Positions 17,454-26,203 of a stretch of DNA of 64,000 nt are shown piece after piece. Source of the DNA: Nannocystis exedens. Its GTDB lineage: Bacteria > Myxococcota_A > Polyangia > Polyangiales > Polyangiaceae. The notes beneath the pieces are model-generated. The model had not been told where the DNA came from. It was given only the letters and a program-made list of their open reading frames with translations, and ran no database searches. A program made the position numbers and the translations under genes. How positions within the stretch are numbered: position 1 is the stretch's first letter; each line of letters begins with the position of its first letter. Where the stretch lies: positions 1-64,000 of the forward strand of contig CAMAVR010000009.1 in the NCBI GenBank assembly GCA_945861885.1, written 5' to 3'.

Positions 17454-19358
17454 TCAACCGGCGATGCAAAAGTAGAAAAGGGCGCTGTCGCGAACGCCGC
17501 CCGACTCGGCAGTGACGGTGACCTGCCAAACCCCCGGCATAAACATCATGACCGGCCCGAGGGTATACGTGCCGCCTCCCAGAGACGTTGCCGTCGGCAC
17601 TGCGGGCGCGCCGTGACCGTGGTCGGGCATCGACGGTTTTGCGGTGATTACAGCATCGACGACCGGTTCGCCGCCGCGCTTCTGAAGCTTCAGAGTCCAT
17701 GAATTTTTGCCGCGAGCGGGGGGGCTTGGAGACGTTGCCGCGAGCGTGAATGTGAACGCGCCGGCAAGCCCGGGCTTCACGATTGGAACGCCGCCTTGGT
17801 CGATGCGCAGATCGCTACGGCAATCGACCGGTGTCGTTGACGTTGGCGGAGTCGCGACTGTTGGAGGCGGCGGGGGGACGGCCGGCGCGCTACATACAGC
17901 GGCGTTTGGCGCGGGCGTTTTGTCGGCTGTGACGTCGAAATTCGATGCGCTAACGCACGATGCGAGCACACCGTTTTCGACGTAGCGAAGATTTGCGCGT
18001 TCGCGCGTCCACTCGAGAATTGTGCTTCCGTCGGGTTGACCGATGTCGAACACCGGCATTTGTGGGCGATGTTCGGCACCCAAGTCGCCTGATGCAATAA
18101 GGTCGTCAATGACATCGAGGCCGATCGGCTGAACGCGCATTCGGAGCGTTACGCGATCGGGCATCGTTTCGAGGAGCGCGCCTTGCGCGCGCGGATAGCG
18201 CTGCTCGACGTGCGTGCGATAAAATTGCGGGTCGCTCGGATTGATGGTCAGCGGCGCCGGAAGAGTACCCGCCGAGTAAGACGCTGCCTCCCAAAACATC
18301 GCCGTCGGTTTCGACTTTGTGTCGAACATGCAGTCGCGCAAGAGCCACAGGTCGGCATCGCGCGCAGAATCGATCGCTTCGCGGTCGCCGAACGCGCCCG
18401 ATTGGTAAATCACCGCGCCGGCTTTGTAAGCGATCACTTCAGCCCAAGCGCGTCGATCTTGTGAGGCGCCGCTCGGCCAGTTGTGCCCTGCCGCGACATT
18501 GTCGAGCGCGACTCGAATCGCGTGCGATTCGGTAACGCATAGAGCCGATTGTAGTGTTGTGTTGAGCAGCGCCTGCACTTTTGTTTGCTGCGCGGCGATG
18601 CCGGGAAAATCGGGCGTGATCGCGATATCGAGCCCTACGAACGAATGATCGTGGTACCGGCGGAGCGGCGCTCCGGAGATGCGCGCAATCGGCCGCAACT
18701 CGGTGCTCTGAGCCATATGGCATTGCCCGCACGTCGCGCCGCCCGGTCGCGAAAAAACAGAGTCTTTCCACTCGATAAACGTTCGCTCAATTGCCGCGCC
18801 GTGCGGCGTAACGACATCGTGGCACGACCCGCAGAGGGAGGCCGATTTGGATTGATCGCGATCGTGCAGCGGCGAATAGGCGCTGTCGTGCACCACGCTT
18901 GGCATCGCGTCGCGGAGCGATCCGAGCATGCTCATCGACGACGACAGCCGAACCGGATTGTTGTGCGTCCCTTCGACACTCTCGGCGGTGTGGCAAAAAA
19001 AGCACGTCACACCTTTGAGCGATTGCGGCAGGCTTGCCAAATTGAGCCCGTCGGTCGTGGCCCCTTCGCGCAGGGCCATCGGCGCATGGCACTTGACGCA
19101 AAAAGGCCCAAGGGCGCCGTTAGTTTCGCGCTGACCACGCCGATTCATCGCGAGAAAAACAGGATCATCCGATGCGTAAGCGTGCATGCTAGTCGACCAG
19201 TCGCTCACATGATCGGCGTGGCAGCTCTTGCACTGGTTAGCGTCGAGCATATCGCTGCGAGAAAGCACGCGATTCGAAGGGTCTCGCGAAGAGTCGCTGC
19301 CCGCCTTTGAAGAGCAAGCAACAACAATCAAAAGCGGCAATAACGCTGAGCATCTCAT
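17454..19358 (-). CDS. Multiheme cytochrome c lipoprotein with C-terminal YtkA/FixH-like domain
   Basis: This encodes 634 residues from the ATG at 19358. GGAGGG lies about six bases upstream, and this start gives a signal peptide with lipobox IVVAC. Five heme c motifs follow: CKSCH, CVKCH, CFFCH, CGSCH and CGQCH, all in the N-terminal half, spaced as in octaheme/cytochrome c554-like proteins. A Pro/Thr-rich linker precedes a C-terminal domain of about 110 residues with MPDHGHGAP and a GTYTLGPVMMFMPGVWQVTV segment, matching the YtkA/FixH-like beta-sandwich. Histidines there could bind copper or another ligand. It probably transfers electrons outside the inner membrane; its donor and acceptor are unknown. 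Confidence 0.85.
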   Translation of the reverse strand: MRCSALLPLLIVVACSSKAGSDSSRDPSNRVLSRSDMLDANQCKSCHADHVSDWSTSMHAYASDDPVFLAMNRRGQRETNGALGPFCVKCHAPMALREGATTDGLNLASLPQSLKGVTCFFCHTAESVEGTHNNPVRLSSSMSMLGSLRDAMPSVVHDSAYSPLHDRDQSKSASLCGSCHDVVTPHGAAIERTFIEWKDSVFSRPGGATCGQCHMAQSTELRPIARISGAPLRRYHDHSFVGLDIAITPDFPGIAAQQTKVQALLNTTLQSALCVTESHAIRVALDNVAAGHNWPSGASQDRRAWAEVIAYKAGAVIYQSGAFGDREAIDSARDADLWLLRDCMFDTKSKPTAMFWEAASYSAGTLPAPLTINPSDPQFYRTHVEQRYPRAQGALLETMPDRVTLRMRVQPIGLDVIDDLIASGDLGAEHRPQMPVFDIGQPDGSTILEWTRERANLRYVENGVLASCVSASNFDVTADKTPAPNAAVCSAPAVPPPPPTVATPPTSTTPVDCRSDLRIDQGGVPIVKPGLAGAFTFTLAATSPSPPARGKNSWTLKLQKRGGEPVVDAVITAKPSMPDHGHGAPAVPTATSLGGGTYTLGPVMMFMPGVWQVTVTAESGGVRDSALFYFCIAG

Positions 19359-19505
19359 CATGCCCTCCACGGCGCTCCCACACCAGGGCACGCTGTGTGC
19401 GCCTCGCTCGCGACACGTGTCGCCCATTCGAATGTCAAAATCGAGGCGATTGTTCTCGAGCATGGCACAGACACCCGCTGCTCAGTTGGCATCATTTGAA
19501 ACAGG

Positions 19506-20732
19506 ATGGGACTCACAATCAGCATTCTAGTCACTGCACTTTCGGTCACGCTTCACTGCACGCTATTTATTGTGTTCCTGCTAGCGGTGCTTCGAGCGAG
19601 GCGATCCAGTCGCCCTGCTTTAGACTGCGCGCCGCTCGTGTCTATTCTAAAACCGCTTGCGGGGAGCGATGACGAGCTAAATCTCAATTTGGAGTCGTTC
19701 GCGCAAATCGACTACCCCGAGTTTGAAATTCTGTTTGGAGTCGCATCGGACAGCGATAGCGCATTGCCGGTTGCGAGACAGTTCATTGCGGCCAATCCAA
19801 AAATTCGCGCGCGCGTCGTTTTTACCGATCACGGAGCCGCGATGAATCCAAAAGTCGCGCAGCTGATCGGTCTTGCGGCTGAAGCGTGCGGCGATGTCGT
19901 GGTCATCTCCGATTCAAACGTGCGAGTCGGCGCTCGCTATCTCTGGTCCGTGGTTGAGCCGCTTAGCGAGCCATCGGTTGGGTTAGTAACCAACTTGTTT
20001 GGCGGCGTCGGCGAACAAACCTTAGGCGCTGCGCTTGAAAATTTGCAGGTCGGTGCGCTCGTTGGCCCGTCGCTGGCGGCCGCCGATTTTCTGTCGGACA
20101 GGCCGCCTACGATAGGTAAGTCGATGGCAATGCGGCGCCGCGATATGATCAAGCTCGGCATTCTGCCACGCGTTTCGTCGAAGCTTGCCGAGGACCAATC
20201 GCTTGGGCGCATCGTCCTCGATTCAGGATTCAACGTGCATACGAGTTTTGAAACGGTGTCGAATGTCAATACGACATGTTCGATCGAGCGGACGATCGAG
20301 CGTCACACGCGATGGGCGAAAATTCGCCGGTCGATTTCGCCGACTCTTTTTGCGATTGAGCCGCTCGCATTGCCTTCTATTTTCGCGCTGGTTGCGATCG
20401 CGTTCGATTTGAACGCGGCAACGGCGATGCTTTTTGCATTCACAGTGCTCCTCCAGATGACGACAGCGTGGGTCTCAACGCGAGTGCTTCGTGGCAGCTG
20501 GATGAGCCTTTACTATTTGCCGCTCGAGCTCGTGCGCACCGGCATTGTTTTTTTATGTTGGCTGCGCGGGTGGGCGAGCCGACGTGTTTGCTGGCGCGGC
20601 AACAACCTACGCATCGGCCGCGACACGGAGCTCATCGCCGATCGTCAATGGAACAGTAAGGCGCCGCTGGCCGTCGGCGTCGGCTGGCGGGATATGACCC
20701 GCATCGATGTTGATGCGGATGCTCGGCCATAA
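19506..20732 (+). CDS. Family-21 glycosyltransferase (ceramide glucosyltransferase/HpnI-like)
   Basis: This is a 408-residue membrane-anchored GT-A enzyme. An N-terminal membrane helix (residues 5-28) is followed by PLVSILKPLAGSDDELNLNL, the start of the nucleotide-binding fold. Next come an aspartate pair region (ASDSDSA), the VVVISDSN metal-binding site, an EDQ motif near residue 234 and an RHTRWAKIRR motif that corresponds to the (Q/H)xxRW signature of GT21. Three C-terminal hydrophobic segments follow. Relatives glycosylate ceramide, diacylglycerol or hopanoids. The last ~126 bases overlap the 3' end of the MBL gene on the other strand. Confidence 0.85.
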   Translation: MGLTISILVTALSVTLHCTLFIVFLLAVLRARRSSRPALDCAPLVSILKPLAGSDDELNLNLESFAQIDYPEFEILFGVASDSDSALPVARQFIAANPKIRARVVFTDHGAAMNPKVAQLIGLAAEACGDVVVISDSNVRVGARYLWSVVEPLSEPSVGLVTNLFGGVGEQTLGAALENLQVGALVGPSLAAADFLSDRPPTIGKSMAMRRRDMIKLGILPRVSSKLAEDQSLGRIVLDSGFNVHTSFETVSNVNTTCSIERTIERHTRWAKIRRSISPTLFAIEPLALPSIFALVAIAFDLNAATAMLFAFTVLLQMTTAWVSTRVLRGSWMSLYYLPLELVRTGIVFLCWLRGWASRRVCWRGNNLRIGRDTELIADRQWNSKAPLAVGVGWRDMTRIDVDADARP

Positions 20733-21506
20733 AAGGCGCGGTTGATTGAGCGTCGCGTCGCGCGCGCGCCGAAATGCGACGAACGAGTCAAGCGACGTCG
20801 CCTCATTGAGCTGAACGTTGCCGTCCTTTTCGGCGGAAATCGTCGTGCAAAATCGCAGCGGACGGCCGCCCGGTTGATAATCGTGGCCGACGAATACGCG
20901 CGTTTCGGGTGGCAAGTGAAACAGCTTTGAATGGAGCGATTTGTAGAGCGTGGCCGCGTCACCGCCGGGGAAATCGCAGCGCCCCGTGCCGTAGTCTTCG
21001 ATAAACATCGCGTCACCGACAAAGATCGCGTCGCCGATGCAGTAGGTCACGCATGCTGGCGTGTGACCCGGCGTTTCAATGACGCGAATGTCGAGCGAGC
21101 CGGCTTTGATCGTGTCACCTTCCGACACAAGAAAATCGAATTGCGAGCCGTCGGTCGCGATGGATCGCCCGGCATCCGGCAATTCAAACCGGTCGTGAAA
21201 TGCCGCTTGCACTTCGCAAATGCGCCGACCGATCCCGATGCGCGCGCCGAGACGTGCTTTCAGCCACTGCGAGCCGCTAATGTGATCGGCGTGCGCGTGC
21301 GTCTCCAGAATCGCGTGAACACGAAGCCCGGTCGTCTCGACGAAGCGAAGCACTTGCATTGCGGAGTCGCACGATAGATGCGACGCCGCCGAATCGTAGT
21401 CGAGGAGCGGATCGATGATCACCGCATCGCGGGCCTCTTCGTCGTAAACGACATAAGTGAGCGTACTCGTTGCTTTGTCGAAAAATTCCCTAACGCTGAC
21501 AATCAT
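20607..21506 (-). CDS. MBL-fold metallohydrolase, persulfide dioxygenase (ETHE1/Blh)-type
   Basis: This 299-residue protein has the metal-binding THAHADH motif (His70, His72, Asp74, His75), a GHTPACVTYCIGDAIFVGDA segment with metal-binding His and Asp, and GHDYQPGG with the last His. The arrangement and the phrase MFIEDYGTGRCDFPGGDAATLY are typical of ETHE1-like persulfide dioxygenases, which oxidise glutathione persulfide using one iron atom. The C-terminus (PRLLWPSIRINIDAGHIPPA) is also as in the family. It sits after the PhoR-type kinase on the same strand, overlapping its stop by 17 bases, which may be co-transcription by chance. No rhodanese domain is fused. Confidence 0.85.
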   Translation of the reverse strand: MIVSVREFFDKATSTLTYVVYDEEARDAVIIDPLLDYDSAASHLSCDSAMQVLRFVETTGLRVHAILETHAHADHISGSQWLKARLGARIGIGRRICEVQAAFHDRFELPDAGRSIATDGSQFDFLVSEGDTIKAGSLDIRVIETPGHTPACVTYCIGDAIFVGDAMFIEDYGTGRCDFPGGDAATLYKSLHSKLFHLPPETRVFVGHDYQPGGRPLRFCTTISAEKDGNVQLNEATSLDSFVAFRRARDATLNQPRLLWPSIRINIDAGHIPPADADGQRRLTVPLTIGDELRVAADA

Positions 21507-22731
21507 GTGCCGTTGAGGTTAGCTCGTCTGCGCTTCGATGCAGTTTATAAGTGACAGAGGGGCGATGGCAGTCGTGTGGCAGAAGCACAGTGAACCGCGA
21601 CCCTTTGCCTACAGTGCTTTCGACCGAAATTGCGCCGCCAATCGTCTCGACAAGATGTTTGACGATCGCCAAGCCGAGCCCGGTGCCGCCAAGATTTCGG
21701 CAACGGCCGCCATCGACGCGGTAGAACCGCTCAAATAGCCGCGGCAGATGCTTCGCTTCGATGCCGGGGCCGGTATCTTCGATATCGAGCCGAAACATGT
21801 CGCCCCGCAGCTCGGCGCGCACGTCGACTCGGCCCTCGGGGCAGTATTTTACTGCATTTTCTATCAAATTGACGAGGACGCGCTCAAGCACTTGCCGGTC
21901 GATCGTGATTTCTGCGTCGCTCGGCGTGACAAAAACGCCGATGTCGACGCGGTGCTCCGAGGCTTGCGTTTCGACGAGCGTTACGGCGTGAGCTAGAAGC
22001 GGGGCGACCCGCACGCACGATGGATTGAGTTTCAATTGGTGCGATTCGATTCGCGAAAGGTCGAGAAGGTCGCCTATCAACTCTTGAAGGCGCGTTGCGT
22101 TGCGCTCGATAATTTCAGCAAATCGGAGCGACGACACTGGGTCTCGGAGGGCTGACGCGAGCAGCGTCTCCGATGCAGACCGGATCGCGGCGACCGGCGT
22201 GCGAAGCTCGTGCGATGCGTTTGATACGAAGTCGCGACGGATCGATTCAAGGTGCCGCACTTCGGTGACGTCGACGAAAACGGCGAGTTTGCTCCCCGCA
22301 TTTTGCCCCAGCGGCGCAATGTGAACGCGGAGTCGCCGCGGCTGAAGCGCCGTCAATTCGATCTCGCCTCCGACCGGCTCGCTCCGTTCGCGGCAGCGGC
22401 GAACAAGGCTATTGAGCTCCGGATGATTCACCGAATCGGTGAGCGGCTTACCGGTGGGGTTGGCCCCCGAGAGAAACATTTCGCGGAGCGCGGAATTTGT
22501 GAGAAGCACCGTCCCGGCTTTGTCGAGCAGGAGAATGCCATCGCGCATGCCGTTGAGCACGGCGCCTAAAAGATCGTGTTCCGCCTGCAGCTGCTGCGTC
22601 GATGTGAGCACGCGGCGCGAGCGCCGAATCGTCCTCGAAACAGATGCCGACCAGAGACTGGCTGCAGCGAGCGCAGCGATGCCGAGAAGAAACGCGACGC
22701 CGCCAATCGCATCGACCGACCCGATGTTCAG
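21490..22731 (-). CDS. phoR: Sensor histidine kinase, PhoR-type
   Basis: This sensor kinase has a PAS-like domain (about residues 53-130), a HisKA H-box (FVSNASHELRTPVAAI) and a HATPase domain with N-box (LVNLIENAVKYCPEG) and G-boxes (DTGPGIEAKHLPRLFERFYR, GGTGLGLAIVKH). A GTG at 22611 would give 373 residues without a membrane anchor. The frame stays open upstream and encodes a hydrophobic helix (IGGVAFLLGIAALAAASLW) then RRSRR. A CTG at 22731 overlaps the regulator stop (CTGA) and has GGAG eight bases before it, so I choose CTG, giving 413 residues. It is paired with the PhoB-type regulator; the phosphate role is inferred. Confidence 0.8.
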   Translation of the reverse strand: MNIGSVDAIGGVAFLLGIAALAAASLWSASVSRTIRRSRRVLTSTQQLQAEHDLLGAVLNGMRDGILLLDKAGTVLLTNSALREMFLSGANPTGKPLTDSVNHPELNSLVRRCRERSEPVGGEIELTALQPRRLRVHIAPLGQNAGSKLAVFVDVTEVRHLESIRRDFVSNASHELRTPVAAIRSASETLLASALRDPVSSLRFAEIIERNATRLQELIGDLLDLSRIESHQLKLNPSCVRVAPLLAHAVTLVETQASEHRVDIGVFVTPSDAEITIDRQVLERVLVNLIENAVKYCPEGRVDVRAELRGDMFRLDIEDTGPGIEAKHLPRLFERFYRVDGGRCRNLGGTGLGLAIVKHLVETIGGAISVESTVGKGSRFTVLLPHDCHRPSVTYKLHRSADELTSTAHDCQR

Positions 22732-23429
22732 GATGGCATCTCCTCACCCGGCGTTGTCGCTAGGCGATACCCTACACCTCGCACTGTTTGAATGTATTCG
22801 CCCGCTTCGTTCAGCTTCTCGCGGAGCCGTTTCACGTGGGTGTCGACGGTACGCGTGTTCACATCGCTGCGCATCCCCCACACGTCGCCCAAAAGTGTAT
22901 CGCGCGATTGTACGCGATTTCGTCGCTCGTAGAGCGTGCACAGGAGCTTGAATTCGAGCGCGGTCAGAGCAATCTCGACGTCGTTCATCCAGACGCGATG
23001 CGCCTCTTTGTCGACGCGCACCGGCCCGAACGCGATCGGCGTGCCGGGCGATGAATCGCTTGTTTTACGCCGTAAAATCACTTGAATTCGCAGCAAAAGC
23101 TCGCGCACACTAAACGGCTTTACAACGTAATCGTCGGCGCCCACTTCAAACCCGACGACGCGGTCGATCTCGTCGGTGCGCGCTGTCAAAATAATGATCG
23201 GCACCGCCGCCGTCGCCGGCTCTTTGCGGAGCGCGCGGCAAATGTCCGTCCCCGACCTGTCGGGGAGCATCAAGTCCAACAGTACAAGGTGAATTGGTGT
23301 TGTTCGGGCAACTTGAAGCGCTTGAGCACCGGTGGAAGCTTGAACAGTCTCGTACCCGGCTTGGGTCAAATTGTATTCAAGTACCGCGCGGATATCGGCT
23401 TCGTCCTCAACGATCAAGATAGTTGACAT
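22728..23429 (-). CDS. phoB: Response regulator, OmpR/PhoB family
   Basis: This 233-residue two-domain regulator has a receiver domain with the acidic pocket (EDE, residues 8-10), phospho-acceptor Asp52 in LVLLDLMLPD, and a conserved Lys in DDYVVKPFS. The C-terminal winged-helix domain contains TALEFKLLCTLYERRNRVQS and NTRTVDTHVKRLREKL, as in PhoB. It overlaps the start of the kinase gene, so the pair is translationally coupled. Neither pst nor phoU genes are nearby, so assignment to phosphate control is by family resemblance only. A perfect palindrome lies about 45 bases upstream of the start and may be an operator. Confidence 0.85.
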   Translation of the reverse strand: MSTILIVEDEADIRAVLEYNLTQAGYETVQASTGAQALQVARTTPIHLVLLDLMLPDRSGTDICRALRKEPATAAVPIIILTARTDEIDRVVGFEVGADDYVVKPFSVRELLLRIQVILRRKTSDSSPGTPIAFGPVRVDKEAHRVWMNDVEIALTALEFKLLCTLYERRNRVQSRDTLLGDVWGMRSDVNTRTVDTHVKRLREKLNEAGEYIQTVRGVGYRLATTPGEEMPS

Positions 23430-23473
23430 CGTTGGCCTCTTTCATAGTCCAAACGGGAAGGCATCGGTGTGAC

Positions 23474-23487
23474 AAAGTTGCAACTTT
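23474..23487. promoter_or_regulatory. Perfect 14-base palindrome upstream of the PhoB-type gene
   Basis: AAAGTTGCAACTTT at 23474-23487 is fully self-complementary. It lies in the 252-base divergent region between the response regulator (minus) and the papain-like lipoprotein (plus), 45 bases upstream of the regulator's ATG. It is a plausible dimeric protein-binding site. A related TTGCAA core recurs at 23543-23548 and 23558-23563. No -35/-10 pair can be assigned with confidence. Confidence 0.4.
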
Positions 23488-23681
23488 AATCGTCGATCTG
23501 CGCCTGATATCGAATAAAAAAATCTGGTAATACCGTGGCCTTGCAAAACGGTATAGTTGCAATAATGCGTGGCGCTTTTTGACGACAAAACAGCGCTTGA
23601 GCCTCGCGTTTCCTAGACAACTCGAGCGCGGGCGCTAAGGGCTGCGTGCGCCGAGGTGGCGTCGCTTAGGAGCACAAGACG

Positions 23682-24941
23682 GTGGTGTTATCGCGAATTG
23701 TGCAGCTGCTTGTCGCTGTCGCATGCATTGGGTGCGGTGGCGAAACGGCATCAGCGTTGAGCGGTCGTGACGAGGGCGCGGCTCCGGTTGCGAAAGGCGA
23801 TCGCGCGGCGATCGTCGATGTGTTGCAGACGGCGGTGAAGCAGCAGGGGCTGCCCAATTGCTGGATTTACGCGACGGCAGGGTGGGCGGAGTCGCTGCAC
23901 GCACGGGCGACCGGTGATCAGGTTGATGTGTCGGAAGCGTATTGGACGTTTTTGCACTGGTTCGAACAGCTTGTTGAACCGGGGAACACCGGGGAGGTGT
24001 CGCATGCCGGAGGTTGGACGCGCATCCGCTCGTTGATTTCAAAATATGGGCTGATGGGCGAGCGAGAATTTTTGGGTGAGGATCGCGATCCACTGTCGCC
24101 GCGTCAGACGACCCAACGTTCGATCGCGCGCGAGCTGCGCCAGTCAATTGCGTCGGGCGCTCTGTCAACCGCGGAGGCGCGATCGAATCGCACTTTGGTT
24201 CGCGATGAGCTTTTGCGTCTATGGAAAATCCCGCCACAAACAATCGAGGTCCTCACGGCGGCGTTTGGCGCCGATATGACGCGAACGTTTTCGGCCCATT
24301 CGGGTGACGATCGGTCGCCGGAGTTTGCCGCCGTTGACGATCCAGCGCGCGGCCTTTTTTCGCCGCAGAGCTTTAAAGTGCGGTACTCGAGCACGCCGGG
24401 AGGAGAGCTTGAAACCAAAGCGCTCGGCGAAGCGATTTTTGAGTGGGGGCTCGTCAACTACAACAATGGTGGGCACGATCCGCGAATTTTTCAGCGTCGA
24501 GTGCAGCGAGCGATGCATGACGGCCTGCCGGTAATCATGCTGTGGTTCATTGATCATGACGCTCTCGATTGGCGCGGATCGTTTTCGCTAACCACGCGAG
24601 CGCCACGAAAATACCCGCTGCATTTTTCGGTACTTCATGACTACCAAGCCAAGGTTTCGGGAATTGGAACGGTCCCCATTGGGCCGGTCACTTTAACGCC
24701 GTCGTTGCGTGCGGCATTGCTCAGCGACGACACGACGATCGATTTTTTTAGAACAAAGAACTCATGGGGTATCTTGGCGCGCGACATGAACTTTCCGATG
24801 CCAGGCTATTACGACCTCCACTGGTCGTACCTAAATGGATCGGTAAAGCAGTGCGCAACACGAGCAGACGGAGCCGCAATCCCAAGCAGCTGCCGACCAA
24901 CAACCCCGCTCCAAGGAGTAATCCTGCCGTTCGGCTATTAG
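23682..24941 (+). CDS. Papain-like (C1B/bleomycin-hydrolase-like) cysteine peptidase lipoprotein
   Basis: This is a 419-residue predicted lipoprotein starting at GTG 23682, nine bases after AGGAG. The signal peptide has a lipobox around Cys15/Cys18. The papain-fold residues are visible in order: oxyanion Gln in KQQGLPNCWIYA with nucleophile Cys60; His314 opening the strand LHFSVLHDYQ; and Asn360 in RTKNSWG. The VSEAYW and NSWG contexts resemble C1B peptidases (aminopeptidase C/bleomycin hydrolase), which are normally cytoplasmic. A lipid-anchored version is unusual and suggests degradation of extracellular peptides. The C-terminus has a Cys pair that may form a disulfide. The 3' end overlaps serA by four bases. 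Confidence 0.8.
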   Translation: MVLSRIVQLLVAVACIGCGGETASALSGRDEGAAPVAKGDRAAIVDVLQTAVKQQGLPNCWIYATAGWAESLHARATGDQVDVSEAYWTFLHWFEQLVEPGNTGEVSHAGGWTRIRSLISKYGLMGEREFLGEDRDPLSPRQTTQRSIARELRQSIASGALSTAEARSNRTLVRDELLRLWKIPPQTIEVLTAAFGADMTRTFSAHSGDDRSPEFAAVDDPARGLFSPQSFKVRYSSTPGGELETKALGEAIFEWGLVNYNNGGHDPRIFQRRVQRAMHDGLPVIMLWFIDHDALDWRGSFSLTTRAPRKYPLHFSVLHDYQAKVSGIGTVPIGPVTLTPSLRAALLSDDTTIDFFRTKNSWGILARDMNFPMPGYYDLHWSYLNGSVKQCATRADGAAIPSSCRPTTPLQGVILPFGY

Positions 24942-26152
24942 GCAAGGTTAGGTAGCGCGACTGTGTCGATGTGAAGCACCTCTTCGAATGCGCGAATCTC
25001 TTCGAGGCACGCTTCGGTTGGGCGGTTCACGACGCGCAGCTTCGCGCATGCCGCCCCGCCACCCTCGAACACGTTGTTGATCACCTCTTCGGTGTTGATC
25101 CCGTGCCGCTTCAGAACGTTGAGCACATTTGCGAACGTGCCGATGCGATCGAGCATGCGCACCACAAGCTGAAACCGCGCTGCGGTGCTTGTCGATACAT
25201 TGACGACGTGCGGCACGTCCCCCTCTGTCAAAAATGAACGGATGACGCGCACGGTTTCGCCGGCGATCGACAGCTGGGCTTGATCGGTTGATGCTGCGAT
25301 GTGCGGCGTGCCATAGGCCAAACCGCTTGATTTTGGCCCCGGTTTGAACAAATCGCCATCGTAGAGATGTTCGGCCGGGTCCTCCTCGAAAACATCGACT
25401 CCGACACGCAGCCCCGCTGCGATCGCTTCGCGCATCGCTGCTTGATCGACGAGGTCGGCTCGCGCGAGATTGAGCAGAATGGCGTTTGGCGGCAGGAGCG
25501 AAAACACTCTCTTTGAAACGATGCCGCGCGTTCGCTCGTTGAGGGCGAGATGCAGTGTCAAAATGCTCGATCGCGACGCGAGCTCTTCGATCGAATTGGC
25601 GTGGCCGATGCCGAGCTCTCTCGCGCGCGCCGGCGAGAACGACCGACCCCACCCGATGACCGATAGCCCGAACGCGCGTGCTCTCACCGCCACTTCGCGG
25701 CCGATTGCGCCGACGCCCGCGATGCCAAACGTTTTGCCGAAGAGCCCCTCTGCTTTCCCGAAATTTGCGCGCTCCCACCGACCCGCGCGCAGCGATGCGA
25801 CCGCGTCGGGAATGCGACGATCGAGCGAAATTAATAGCCCAAAAACGAGCTCGGCGACGGCGGCGGCGTTGCGCCCGGGAATGTTCGCAACGTAAATGCC
25901 GCGACGGCTTGCCGCCCTCACATCGATATTGCTGTATTCGGCTCCGGCGCGAACGATCAAGTTGAGTTGGCGCGCTTTTTCGATCGCGGAGGCGGTAACC
26001 TGGGTCGACCGGACGACCAAAATCCCAACTCCGGGGAGGCGCGCTTCGAGCGTTGCTTTGGTAAGCTCTGGCGCGTATTCGACTTCGAGCGGGAGAGCGC
26101 GGAGCTCTTCAATAGCCCTTGGATGCAGCTTGTCGGCGATAAGAAGACGCAT
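24938..26152 (-). CDS. serA: D-3-phosphoglycerate dehydrogenase-like 2-hydroxyacid dehydrogenase
   Basis: This 404-residue enzyme has the SerA layout: substrate domain, NAD-binding domain with GVGAIGREVAVRARAFGL (about residues 147-164), and the catalytic set of Arg in LARADLVD, Glu in DVFEEDPA and His in TPHIAASTDQ. A C-terminal ACT-like domain (RMLDRIGTFANVLNVLKRHG) is likely to sense serine. The reaction is oxidation of 3-phosphoglycerate in serine synthesis. The canonical NxARG around the Arg is LARAD here, a modest deviation, so a related 2-hydroxyacid substrate remains possible. It follows the hydrolase gene by 51 bases on the same strand. Confidence 0.85.
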   Translation of the reverse strand: MRLLIADKLHPRAIEELRALPLEVEYAPELTKATLEARLPGVGILVVRSTQVTASAIEKARQLNLIVRAGAEYSNIDVRAASRRGIYVANIPGRNAAAVAELVFGLLISLDRRIPDAVASLRAGRWERANFGKAEGLFGKTFGIAGVGAIGREVAVRARAFGLSVIGWGRSFSPARARELGIGHANSIEELASRSSILTLHLALNERTRGIVSKRVFSLLPPNAILLNLARADLVDQAAMREAIAAGLRVGVDVFEEDPAEHLYDGDLFKPGPKSSGLAYGTPHIAASTDQAQLSIAGETVRVIRSFLTEGDVPHVVNVSTSTAARFQLVVRMLDRIGTFANVLNVLKRHGINTEEVINNVFEGGGAACAKLRVVNRPTEACLEEIRAFEEVLHIDTVALPNLA

Positions 26153-26203
26153 GTTGGCGGCATCTTACCGCAGAACCGACGAAAAGACGGTGATTCGCCC
26201 TTT

